Assembly: GCA_963580455.1 (NCBI GenBank)
Contig: OY756961.1
Location: forward strand, 11,389,001 to 11,453,000
DNA from: Euonymus europaeus
Lineage: Eukaryota; Streptophyta; Magnoliopsida; Celastrales; Celastraceae
Direction of reading: 5' to 3'
DNA length: 64,000 nt
Of this stretch, positions 52,860-63,709 are shown piece by piece. A program made the position numbers and the translations under genes. Every line of letters begins with the position of its first letter. Within the stretch, counting starts at the first letter, position 1. Under the pieces are notes generated by a model. The model was not told the DNA's origin. It saw nothing but the letters and a program-made list of their open reading frames with translations, and did not search any database.

Positions 52860-53819
52860 CACTTTTTAATGTTCTTCTATATCAAATTTTATGAGTATAA
52901 GCTTCCAAGAATATTTCGATGCCAAAATACCAACTTTCGATGACAATTGGACAAAACCTTTAAAAGCTCCTCAATAGAGAGAGTTGAGCAACTTCGGACA
53001 ATCAAAGTTGCTCGGTGTACACTTTTTATTGTTCTTCTATGTCAAATTTTATGAGTATAAGCTTCCAAGATTATTTCGATGTTAAAACACCAACTATTAA
53101 TGACAAATGGACAAAACCGTTAAAAGCTCCTCCAGAGAGAGAGTTGAGCAACTTCGGACTATCAAAGTTGCTCGGTGTACACTTTTTAGTGTTCTTCTAT
53201 GTCAAATTTTATGAGTATAAGTTTCCAAGATTATTTCGATGCCAAAATCACAAGTTTCTATGAAAAATGGAGAAAACTGTTAAAAGCTCTTTCGTAGAGA
53301 GAGTTGACCAATTTCGGACCATCAAAGATGCTCGGTGTAAATGTTTTATTGTTCTTCTATGTAAAATTTTATGTGTATATGCTTCCAAGATTATTTCGAT
53401 GCCAAAACAGTAAGTTTCTATGACAAAGGGACAAAACCGTTAAAAGCTCCTCCATAGAGAGAGTTGAGCAACTTCGTACAATCAAAGTTGCTCGGTGTAC
53501 ACTTTATAATGTTCTACTAAGTCAAATTTTACGAGTATAAGCTTCGAAGATTATTTCGATGCCAAAACACCAACTTTTAATGACAAATGGGCAAAACCGT
53601 TAAAAGCTCCTCCATAGAGAGAGTTGAGCAACTTCGGAAAATCAAAGTTGCTCAGTGTACACTTTTTATTGTTCTTTTATGTTAACTTTTACGAAAATGA
53701 TCTTCCATGATTATTTCGATGCCAAAACATAAATTTTATATGACAAATGGACAAAACCGTTAAAAGCTCCTCCATAGAGAGAGTTGAGCAACTTCGGACT
53801 ATCAAAGTTGCTCGGTGTG
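52860..53819 (+). repeat. 960-bp six-monomer HOR, unit 2
   Basis: Tandem copy of unit 1, the same length to the base. Its anchors are 52860, 53020, 53180, 53340, 53500 and 53660. It is the central copy, and the remaining differences are in its neighbours. Confidence 0.92.
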
Positions 53820-54779
53820 CACTTTTTAATGTTCTTCTATATCAAATTTTATGAGTATAAGCTTCCAAGAATATTTCGATGCCAAAATACCAACTTTCGA
53901 TGACAATTGGACAAAACCTTTAAAAGCTCCTCAATAGAGAGAGTTGAGCAACTTCGGACAATCAAAGTTGCTCGGTGTACACTTTTTATTGTTCTTCTAT
54001 GTCAAATTTTATGAGTATAAGCTTCGAAGATTATTTCGATGTTAAAACACCAACTATTAATGACAAATGGACAAAACCGTTAAAAGCTCCTCCAGAGAGA
54101 GAGTTGAGCAACTTCGGACTATCAAAGTTGCTCGGTGTACACTTTTTAGTGTTCTTCTATGTCAAATTTTATGAGTATAAGTTTCCAAGATTATTTCGAT
54201 GCCAAAATCACAAGTTTCTATGAAAAATGGAGAAAACTGTTAAAAGCTCTTTCGTAGAGAGAGTTGACCAATTTCGGACCATCAAAGATGCTCGGTGTAA
54301 ATGTTTTATTGTTCTTCTATGTAAAATTTTATGTGTATATGCTTCCAAGATTATTTCGATGCCAAAACAGTAAGTTTCTATGACAAAGGGACAAAACCGT
54401 TAAAAGCTCCTCCATAGAGAGAATTGAGCAACTTCGTACAATCAAAGTTGCTCGGTGTACACTTTATAATGTTCTACTAAGTCAAATTTTACGAGTATAA
54501 GCTTCGAAGATTATTTCGATGCCAAAACACCAACTTTTAATGACAAATGGGCAAAACCGTTAAAAGCTCCTCCATAGAGAGAGTTGAGCAACTTCGGAAA
54601 ATCAAAGTTGCTCAGTGTACACTTTTTATTGTTCTTTTATGTTAACTTTTACGAAAATGATCTTCCATGATTATTTCGATGCCAAAACATAAATTTTATA
54701 TGACAAATGGACAAAACCGTTAAAAGCTCCTCCATAGAGAGAGTTGAGCAACTTCGGACTATCAAAGTTGATCGGTGTA
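53820..54779 (+). repeat. 960-bp six-monomer HOR, unit 3
   Basis: Tandem copy of unit 2, with CTTCGAAGATT for CTTCCAAGATT near 54025 and GAATTGAGC for GAGTTGAGC near 54421. The match ends at about 54770, where TTGATCGGTGTAC replaces TTGCTCGGTGTGC. Confidence 0.92.
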
Positions 54780-55418
54780 CACTTTTTATTGTTCTTCTAT
54801 GTTAAATTTTACGAAAATGAGCTTCCAGAATCATTTCGATGCCAAAACACCAACTTTCTATGACAAATGGAAAAAACCGTTAAAAGCTCCTCCATAGAGA
54901 GAGTTGAGCAACTTCAGACAATCAAAGTTGCTCGGTGTACATGTTTTATTTTTCTTCTATGTCAAATTTTATGTCTATATGCTTCCAAGATTATTTCGAT
55001 GCCAAAACAGCAACTTTCGATGACAAATGGACAAAACCGTTAAAAGCTCCTCCATAGAGAGAGTTGAGCAACTTTGGACAATCAAAGTTGCTCGGTGTGC
55101 ACTTTTTAATGTTCTTCTATATCAAATTTTATGAGTATAAGCTTCCAAGATTATTTCGATGCCAAAAGACAAACTTTCGATGACAAATGGACAAAACCTT
55201 TAAAAGCTCCTCCATAGAGAGAGTTGAGCAACTTCGGACAATCAAAGTTGCTCGGTGTACACTTTTTATTGTTTTTCTATGTCAAATTTTATGAGTATAA
55301 GCTTCCAAGATTATTTCGATGTTAAAACAACAACTTTCTATGACAAATGAACAAAACCGTTAAAAGCTCCTCCATAGAGAGAGTTGGCAACTTCGGTCTA
55401 TCAAAGTTGCTCGGTGTA

Positions 55419-57497
55419 CACTTTTTATTGTTCTTCTATGTCAAATTTTATGAGTATAAGCTTCCTAGATTATTTGGATGCCAAAATCCCAAGTTTCTAT
55501 GACAAATGGAGAAAACTGTTAAAATCTCTTTCATAGAGAGAGTTAACCAATTTCGGACCATCAAAGATGCTCGGTATACACGTTTTATTGTTCTTCTATG
55601 TCAAATTTTATGAGTATAAGCTTCCAAGATTATTTCGATGCCAAAACAGCAACTTTCTATGACAAATGGACAAAACCGTTAAAAGCTCCTCCATAGAGAA
55701 AGTTGAGCAACTTCGGACAATCAAAGTTGCTCGGTGTACACTTTATAATGTTCTACTAAGTCAAATTTTACGAGTATAAGCTTCCAAGATTATTTCGATG
55801 CCAAAACACCAACTATTAATGACAAATGGACAAAACCGTTAAAAGCTCCTCCATAGAGAGAGTTGAGCAACTTCGGACTATCAAAGTTGCTCGGTGTACA
55901 CTTTTTAGTGTTCTTCTATGTCAAATTTTATGATTATAAGTTTCCAAGATTATTTCGATGCCAAAATCACAAGTTTCTATGAAAAATGGAGAAAACTGTT
56001 AAAAGCTCCTTCGTAGAGAGAGTTCACCAATTTCGGACCATCAAAGATGCTCGTTGTACATGTTTTATTGTTCTTTTATGTCAAACTTTATGTGAATATG
56101 CTTCCAAGATTATTTCGATGCCAAAACAGCAACTTTCTATGACAAATGGAGAAAACCGTTAAAAGCTCCTCCATAGAGAGAGTTGAGCAACTTCGTACAA
56201 TCAAAGTTGCTCGGTGTACACTTTATAATGTTCTACTAAGTCAAATTTTACGAGTATAAGGTTCCAAGATTATTTCGATGCCAAAACACCAACTTTTAAT
56301 GACAAATGGACAAAACCATTAAAAGCTCCTCCATAGAGAGAGTTGAGCAACTTCGAAAAATCAAAGTTGCTCAGTGTACACTTTTTATTGTTCTTTTATG
56401 TTAACTTTTACGAAAATGAGCTTCCATGATTATTTCGATGCCAAAACACCAAATTTCTATGACAAATGGACAAAACCATTAAAAGCTCCTCCATAGAGAG
56501 AGTTGAGCAACTTCGGACTATCAAAGTTGCTCGGTGTACACTTTTTAATGTTCTTCTATGTCAAATTTTATGAGTTATGCTTCCAAGAATATTTCGATGG
56601 CAAAAGACCAACTTTCTATGACAAATAGACAAAACCTTTAAAAGCTCCTCCATTGAGAGAGTTGATCAACTTCGGAACATTAAAGTTGCTCGGTGTACAC
56701 TTTTTGTTGTTCTTCTATGTCAAATTTTATGAGTATAAGTTTCCTAGATTATTTGGATGCCAAAATCCCAAGTTACTTTGACAAATGGAGAAAACTGTTA
56801 AAAGCTCTTTCATAGAGAGATTTGACCAATTTCAGACCATCAAAGATGCTCGGTATATACGTTTTATTGTTCTTCTATGTCAAATTTTATGAGTATAAGC
56901 TTCCAAGATTATTTCGATGCTAAAACAGGAACATTTTGTGACAAATGGACAAAACCGTTAAAAGCCCCTCCATAGAGAGAGTTGAGCAACTTCGGACATT
57001 CAAAGTTGATCGGTGTACACTTTATAATGTTCTACTAAGTCAAATTTTACGAGTATAAGCTTCCAAGATTATTTAGATGCCAAAAGACCAACTTTTAATG
57101 AGAAATGGACAAAACCGTTAAAAGCTCCTCCATAGAGAGAGTTGAGCAACTTCGGACTATCAAAGTTGCTCGGTGTACACTTTTTAGTGTTCTTTTATGT
57201 CAAATTTTATGAGTATAATTTTCCAAGATTATTTCGATGCCAAAATCAAAAGTTTCTATGAAATATGGACAAAACTGTTAAAAGCTCCTTCATAGAGAGA
57301 GTTGACCAATTTCAGACCATCAAAGATGCTCGGTGTACATGTTTTATTGTTCTTCTATGTCAAATTTTATGTGTATATGCTTCCAAGATTATTTCGATGC
57401 CAAAACAGCAACTTTCGTTGACAAATGGACAAAACCGTTAAAAGCTCCTCCAAAGAGAGAGTTGAGCAACTTCGGACAATCAAAGTTGCTCGGTGTA
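55419..57497 (+). repeat. Eight-monomer HOR, second block
   Basis: L-type at 55419, then G 55579, E 55739, S 55899, J 56059, E 56219, A' 56379, K 56539, L 56698, G 56858, E 57018, S 57178 and J 57338. E recurs at 1,279 bp. This is the same order as at 48.5-51.1 kb, so the 960-bp HOR block sits inside an older eight-mer domain. Confidence 0.82.
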
Positions 57498-58970
57498 CAC
57501 TTTTTAATGTTCTTCTTTGTTAAATTTTATGAGTATAAGCTTCCAAGATTATTTCGATGGCAAAAGACCAACTTTCGATGACAAATGGACAAAACCGTTA
57601 AAAGCTCCTCCATAGAGAGAGTTGAGCAACTTCGGACAATCAAAGTTGCTCGGTGTACACTTTTTAATGTTCTTCTATGTCAAATTTTATGAGTATAAGC
57701 TTCCAAGATTATTTCGATGGCAAAAGACCAACTCTCGATGACAAATGGACAAAACCTTTAAAAGCTCCTCCATAGAGAGAGTTGAGCAACTTCGGACAAT
57801 CAAAGTTGCTCGGTGTACACTTTTTATTGTTCTTCTATGTTAAATTTTACGAAAATGAGCTTCCAGGATTATTTCGATGCCAAAACACCAACTTTCTATG
57901 ACAAATGGACCAAACCATTAAAAGCTCCTCCATAGAGAGAGTTGGCAACTTCGGTCTATCAAAGTTGCTCGGTGTACACTTTTTAATGTTCTTCTATGTC
58001 AAATCTTATGAGTATAAGCTTCCAAGATTATTTCGATGGCAAAAGACCAACTTTCGATGACAAATGGACAAAACCTTTAAAAGCTTCTCCATAGAGAGAG
58101 TTGAGCAACTTCGGAACATCAAAGTTGCTCGGTGTACACTTTTTATTGTTCTTCTATGTCAAATTTTATGAGTACAAGCTTCCTAGATTATTTCGATACC
58201 AAAATCCCAGGTTTCGATGGCAAATGGAGAAAACTGTTAAAAGCTCCTTCATAGAAAGAGTTGAACAATTTCGGACCATCTAAAATGCTAGGTGTACACG
58301 TTTTATTGTTCTTCTATGTCAAATTTTATGAGTATAAGCTTCCAATATTATTTCGATGCCAAAACAACAACTTTCTATGACAAATGGACAAAACAATTAA
58401 AAGCTCCTTCATAGAGAGAGTTGAGCAACTTCGGACAATCAAAGTTGCTCAGTGTACACTTTTTATTGTTCTTCTACTTCAAATTTTATGAGTGTAAGCT
58501 TCTTAGATTATTTCGATGCAAAAACACCAACTTTCTATGACAAATAGAAAGAACCGTTAAGAGCTCCTCCATAGAGAGAGTTGAGCAACGTCAGACCATC
58601 AAAGTTGCTCGGTGTACACTTTTTAATGTTCTTCTATGTCAAATTTTATGAGTATAAGCTTCCTAGATTATTTCGATGAAAAAATACTAACTTTCTATGA
58701 TAAATGGACAAAGCCGTTAAAAGCACGTCTATAGAGAGAGTTGAGCAACTTCGGACAATCGAAGTTGTTCGGTGTACACTTTTCATTGCTTTTTTATGTC
58801 AAATTTTACGTGTATAGGCTTCCAAGATTATTTCGTTTCCAAAACACCAACTTTCAATGACAAATGGATAAAACCGTTAAAAGCTCCTCCATAGAGAGAG
58901 TTGACCAATTTCAGACCATCAAAGATGCTCGGTGTACATGTTTTATTGTTCTTCTGTGTCAAATTTTATG
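57498..58970 (+). repeat. 3,997-bp-spaced block duplication, copy 1
   Basis: B-B-A-B monomers leading into the first 640-bp HOR unit. Shared with 61495-62970 are the one-base loss in GTTGGCAACTTCGGTC, TTTCGATACC, and AATGCTAGGTG or GATGCTAGGTG. The offset is 25 monomers less 3 bases. Confidence 0.85.
57658..57817 (+). repeat. Monomer class B (representative, near the consensus)
   Basis: Marks are TATGTCAAATTTTATGAG and TATAAGCTTCCAAG, with a HindIII site at monomer positions 40-45. This copy belongs to the GATGGCAAAAGACC / AAAACCTTTA sub-branch, which is spread through all zones. It keeps the intact dyad arms GAGCAACTT and AAGTTGCTC and the palindrome GTGTACAC. Confidence 0.85.
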
Positions 58971-59576
58971 AGTATAAGCTTCCAATATTATTTCGGTGCC
59001 AAAACAGCAACTTTCTATGACAAATGGACAAAACAATTAAAAGCTCCTCCATAGAGAGAGTTGAGCAACTTCGGACAATCAAAGTTGCTCGGTGTACACT
59101 TTTTATTGTTCTTCTACTTCAAATTTTATGAGTGTAAGCTTCTTAGATTATTTCGATGAAAAAACACCAACTTTCTATGACAAATAGAAAGAACCGTTAA
59201 GAGCTCCTCCATAGAGAGAGTTGAGCAACGTCAGACCATCAAAGTTGCTCGGTGTACACTTTTTAGTGTTCTTCTATGTCAAATTTTATGAGTATAAGCT
59301 TCCTAGATTATTTTGATGAAAAAATACTAACTTTCTATGATAAATGGACAAAGCCGTTAAAAGCACGTCTATAGAGAGAGTTGAGCAACTTCGGACAATC
59401 GAAGTTGCTCGGTGTAAACTTTTCATTGTTTTTTTACGTCAAATTTTACGTGTATAGGCTTCCAAGATTATTTCGATGCCAAAACACCAACTTTCAATGA
59501 CAAATGGATAAAACCGTTAAAAGCTCCTCCATAGAGAGAGTTGAGCAACTTCGGACAATCAAAGTTGCTCGGTGTA
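58297..59576 (+). repeat. 640-bp four-monomer HOR, two copies
   Basis: Units 58297-58936 and 58937-59576 have the same G'-C-F-D order and share GAAAGAACCGTTAAGAGC and GAAAAAATACTAAC with the 46.1-48.1 kb block. The second unit has CACTTTTTAGTG and ATTGTTTTTTTACGTC variants. Confidence 0.87.
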
Positions 59577-59736
59577 CACTTTTTATTGTTCTTTTATGTT
59601 AAATTTTACGAAAATGAGCGTCCATGATTATTTCGATGCCAAAACACCAACTTTCTATGACAAATGGACAAAACCGTTAAAAGCTCCTCCATAGAGAGAG
59701 TTGAGCAACTTTGGACTATCAAAGTTGCTCGGTGTA
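59577..59736 (+). repeat. Monomer class A (representative)
   Basis: This is a full 160-bp monomer. Its marks are TTTATGTTAAATTTTACG followed by GAAAATGAGC, where other classes have TATGAGTATAAGC. It therefore has GAGCTT rather than the HindIII site AAGCTT at monomer positions 40-45. Class A is the commonest class in zone 2 and is frequent in zone 1. This copy has GCGTCCATG where most A copies have GCTTCCAGG. Confidence 0.85.
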
Positions 59737-60376
59737 CACTTGTTATTGTTATTCTATGTCAAATTTTATGAGTATAAGTTTCCAAGATTATTTCGATGCC
59801 AAAATCACAAGTTTCTATGAAAAATGGAGAAAACTGTTAAAAGCTCCTTCATAGAGAGAGTTGACCAATTTCGGACCATCAAAGATGCTCGGTGTACACG
59901 TTTTATTGTTCTTCTATGTCAAATTTTATGTGTATATGCTTCCAAGATTATTTCGATGCCAAAACAGCAACTTTCTATGACAAATGGACAAAACCGTTAA
60001 AAGCTCCTCCATAGAGAGAGTTGAGCAACTTCGGACAATTAAAGTTGCTCGGTGTACACTTTAAAATGTTCTACTAAGTCAAATTTTACGAGTACAAGCT
60101 TCCAAGATTATTTCGATGCCAAAACACCAACTTTTAATGATAAATCGACAAAACCGTTAAAACCTCTTCCATAGAGAGAGTTGAGCAACTTCGTACTATC
60201 AAAGTTGCTCGGTGTACACTTTTTAATGTTCTTCTATGTCAAATTTTATGACTATAAGTTTCCAAGATTATTTCGATGCCAAAATCACAAGTTTCTATGA
60301 AAAATGGAGAAAACTGTTAAAAGCTCCTTCGTAGAGAGAGTTGACCAATTTCGGACCATCAAAGATGCTCGGTGTA

Positions 60377-60536
60377 CATGTTTTATTGTTCTTCTATGTC
60401 AAATTTTATGTGTATATGCTTCCAAGATTATTTCGATGCCAAAACAGCAACTTTCTATGACAAATGGACAAAACCGTTAAAAGCTCCTCCATAGAGAGAG
60501 TTGAGCAACTTCGGACTATCAAAATTGCTCGGTGTA
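60377..60536 (+). repeat. Monomer class J (representative)
   Basis: Marks are GTACATGTTTTATTG and TTTTATGTGTATATGC, so HindIII is lost (ATGCTT). It looks like a derivative of G because it has the same GACCAATTT / AAGATGCTC upstream half. First seen at about 48.38 kb and restricted to zones 5 and 6. Confidence 0.8.
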
Positions 60537-60695
60537 CACTTTTTAATGTTCTTCTATGTCAAATTTAATGAGTTATGCTTCCAAGATTATTTCGATGGCA
60601 AAAGACCTACTTTCTATGACAAATGAACAAAACCTTTAAAAGCTCCTCCATAGAGAGAGTTGATCAACTACGGAACATTAAGGTTGCTCGGTGTA
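60537..60695 (+). repeat. Monomer class K (representative, 159 bp)
   Basis: Marked by GAGTTATGCTTCC in place of GAGTATAAGCTTCC, one base shorter and without HindIII. It is often followed by GTTGATCAAC and GGAACATTAA. K copies lie at about 48.54, 49.82, 51.10, 56.54 and 60.54 kb. A similar deletion at about 11.79 kb in zone 1 (interval ending at 11915) may be independent or the source. Confidence 0.8.
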
Positions 60696-60855
60696 CACTT
60701 TTTATTGTTCTTCTAAGTCAAATTTTACGAGTATAAGCTTCCAAGATTATTTCGATGCCAAAAGACCAACTATTAATGACAAATGGACAAAACCGTTAAA
60801 AGCTCCTCCATAGAGAGAGTTAAGCAACTTTGGACTATCAAAGTTGCTCGGTGTA

Positions 60856-61015
60856 CACTTTTTAGTGTTCTTCTATGTCAAATTTTATGAGTATAAGTTT
60901 CCAAGATTATTTCGATGCCAAAATCACAAGTTTCTATGAAAAATGGAGAAAACTGTTAAAAGTTCCTTCGTAGAGAGAGTTGACCAATTTCGGACCATCA
61001 AAGATGCTCGGTGTA
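60856..61015 (+). repeat. Monomer class S (representative)
   Basis: Marks are TTTTTAGTGTTC, GAGTATAAGTTTCC and AAAATCACAAG, followed by ATGAAAAATGGAGAAAACTG. The HindIII site is lost (AAGTTT). S precedes J in the zone 5 HORs and is restricted to zones 5 and 6 plus the junction near 48.22 kb. Confidence 0.8.
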
Positions 61016-61494
61016 CATGTTTTATTGTTCTTCTATGTCAAATTTTATGTGTATATGCTTCCAAGATTATTTCGATGCCAAAACAGTAACTTTTTATGAC
61101 AAATAGACAAAAACGTTAAAAGCTCCTCCATAGAGAGAGTTGAGCAACTTCGTACAATCAAAGTTGCTCGGTGTACACTTTATAATTTCTACTAAGTCAA
61201 ATTTTACGAGTATAAGCTTCCAAGATTATTTCGATGCCAAAACATCAACTTTTAATGACAAATGGATAAAACCGTTAAAAGCTCCTCCATAGAGAGAGTT
61301 GAGCAACTTCGGAAAATCAAAGTTGCTCAGTGTACACTTTTTATTGTTCTTTTATGTCAAATTTTACGAAAATGAGCTTCCAGGATTATTTCGATGCCAA
61401 AACACCAACTTTCTATGACAAACGGACAAAACCGTTAAAAGCTCCTCCAAAGAGAGAGTTGAGCAACTTCGGACAGTCAAAATTGCTCGGCGTA

Positions 61495-62970
61495 CACTTT
61501 TTAATGTTCTTCTATGTTAAATTTTATGAGTATAAGCTTCCAAGATTATTTCGATGACAAAAGACCAACTTTCGATGACAAATGGACAAAACCGTTAAAA
61601 GCTCCTCCATAGAGAGAGTTGAGCAACTTCGGACAATCAAAGTTGCTCGGTGTACACTTTTTAATGTTCTTCTATGTCAAATTTTATGAGTATAAGCTTC
61701 CAAGATTATTTCGATGGCAAAAGACCAACTTTCGATGACAAATGGACAAAACCTTTAAAAGCTCTTCCATAGAGAGAGTTGAGCAACTTCGGACAATCGA
61801 AGTTGCTCGGTGTACACTTTTTATTGTTCTTCTATGTTAAATTTTACGAAAATGAGCTTCCAGGATTATTTCGATGCCAAAACACCAACTTTCTATGACA
61901 AATGGACAAAACCATTAAAAGCTCCTCCATAGAGAGAGTTGGCAACTTCGGTCTATCAAAGTTGCTCGGTGTACACTTTTTAATGTTCTTCTATGTCAAA
62001 TTTTATGAGTATAAGCTTCCAAGACTATTTCGATGGCAAAAGACCAACTTTCGATGACAAATGGACAAAACCTTTAAAAGCTCCTCCATAGAGAGAGTTG
62101 AGCAACTTCGGAACATCAAAGTTGCTCGGTGTACACTTTTTATAGTTCTTCTATGTCAAATTTTATGAGTACAAGCTTCCTAGATTATTTCGATACCAAA
62201 ATCCCAGGTTTCCATGACAAATGGAGAAAACTGTTAAAAGCTCCTTCATAGAGAGGGTTGAACAATTTCGGACCATCAAAGATGCTAGGTGTACACGTTT
62301 TATTGTTCTTCTCTGTCAAATTTTATGAGTATAAGCTTCCAATATTATTTCGATGCCAAAACAACAACTTTCTATGACAAATGGACAAAACAATTAAAAG
62401 CTCCTCCATAGAGAGAGTTGAGCAACTTCGGACAATCAAAGTTGCTCGGTGTACACTTTTTATTGTTCTTCTACTTCAAGTTTTATGAGTGTAAGCTTCT
62501 TAGATTATTTCGATGCAAAAACACCAACTTTCTATGACAAATAGAAAGAACCGTTAAGAGCTCCTCCATAGAGAGAGTTGAGCAACGTCAGACCATCAAA
62601 GTTGCTCGGTGTACACTTTTTAATGTTCTTCTATGTCAAATTTTATGAGTATAAGCTTCCAAGATTATTTCGATGAAAAAATACTAACTTTCTATGATAA
62701 ATGGACAAAGCCGTTAAAAGCACGTCTATAGAGAGAGTTGAGCAACTTCGGACAATCGAAGTTGCTCGGTGTACAATTTTCATTGCTTTTTTATGTCAAA
62801 TTTTACGTGTATAGGCTTCCAAGATTATTTCGATTCCAAAACACCAATTTTCAATGACAAATGGATAAAACCGTTAAAAGCTCCTCCATAGAGAGAGTTG
62901 ACCAATTTCAGACCATCAAAGATGCTTGGTGTACTTGTTTTATTGTTCTTCTGTGTCAAATTTTATGAGT
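61495..62970 (+). repeat. 3,997-bp-spaced block duplication, copy 2
   Basis: Second copy of 57498-58970. After it the correspondence resumes at offset 3,677 (63094 with 59417), which is the 320-bp loss described for the HOR unit at 62934. Confidence 0.85.
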
Positions 62971-63253
62971 ATAAGCTTGCCAGATTATTTCGATGAAAAA
63001 ATACTAACTTTCTATGATAAATGGACAAAGCCGTTAAAAGCACGTCCATAGAGAGAGTTGAGCAACTTCGGACAATCGAAGTTGCTCGGTGTACACTTTT
63101 CATTGTTTTTTTACGTCAAATTTTACGTGTATAGGCTTCCAAGATTATTTCGATGCCAAAACACCAACTTTCAATGACAAATGAATAAAACCGTTAAAAG
63201 CTCCTCCATAGAGAGAGTTGAGCAACTTCGGACAATCAAAGTTGCTCGGTGTA
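62294..63253 (+). repeat. 640-bp HOR, one full unit plus a two-monomer deletion unit
   Basis: 62294-62933 is a full G'-C-F-D unit. The next G' monomer (62934) passes at about 62975 (TAAGCTTGCCAG) straight into the F-like GATGAAAAAATAC sequence and then D at 63094. It therefore lacks 320 bp, equal to the C monomer and part of its neighbours. Confidence 0.83.
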
Positions 63254-63709
63254 CACTTTTTATTGTTCTTTTATGTTAAATTTTACGAAAATGAGCGTCC
63301 AGGATTATTTCGATGCCAAAACACCAACTTTCTATGACAAATGGACAAAACCGTTAAAAGCTCCTCCATAGAGAGAGTTGAGCAACTTCGGACTATCAAA
63401 GTTGCTCGGTGTACACTTGTTATTGTTCTTCTATGTCAAATTTTATGAGTATAAGTTTCCAAGATTATTTCGATGCCAAAATCACAAGTTCCTATGAAAA
63501 ATGGAGAAAACTGTTAAAAGCTCCTTCATAGAGAAAGTTGACCAATTTCGGACCATCAAAGATGCTCGGTGTACACGTTTTATTGTTCTTCTATGTCAAA
63601 TTTTATGTGTATATGCTTCCAAGATTATTTCGATGCCAAAACAGCAACTTTCTATGACAAATGGACAAAACCGTTAAAAGCTCCTCCATAGAGAGAGTTG
63701 AGCAACTTC

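Larger units (their letters stand above)
48223..57497 (+). repeat. Zone 5: J/K/S-class segment with 8-mer and 6-mer HORs
   Basis: New classes appear together here: J (TGTGTATATGC), K (GAGTTATGC, one base short), S (TTTTTAGTGTTC with TATAAGTTTCC), A' (TTAACTTTTACG), and E again. They recur in the order K-L-G-E-S-J-E-A' at about 48.5-51.1 kb and 55.4-57.4 kb. Between these lie three near-identical 960-bp six-mers. Off-length intervals end at 48702, 50461, 51260, 55419 and 56698. The first, third and fifth fall in K monomers, while 50461 is an AAGCTCCAAG deletion in E and 55419 a GTTGGCAAC deletion. The content is satellite only. Confidence 0.85.
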
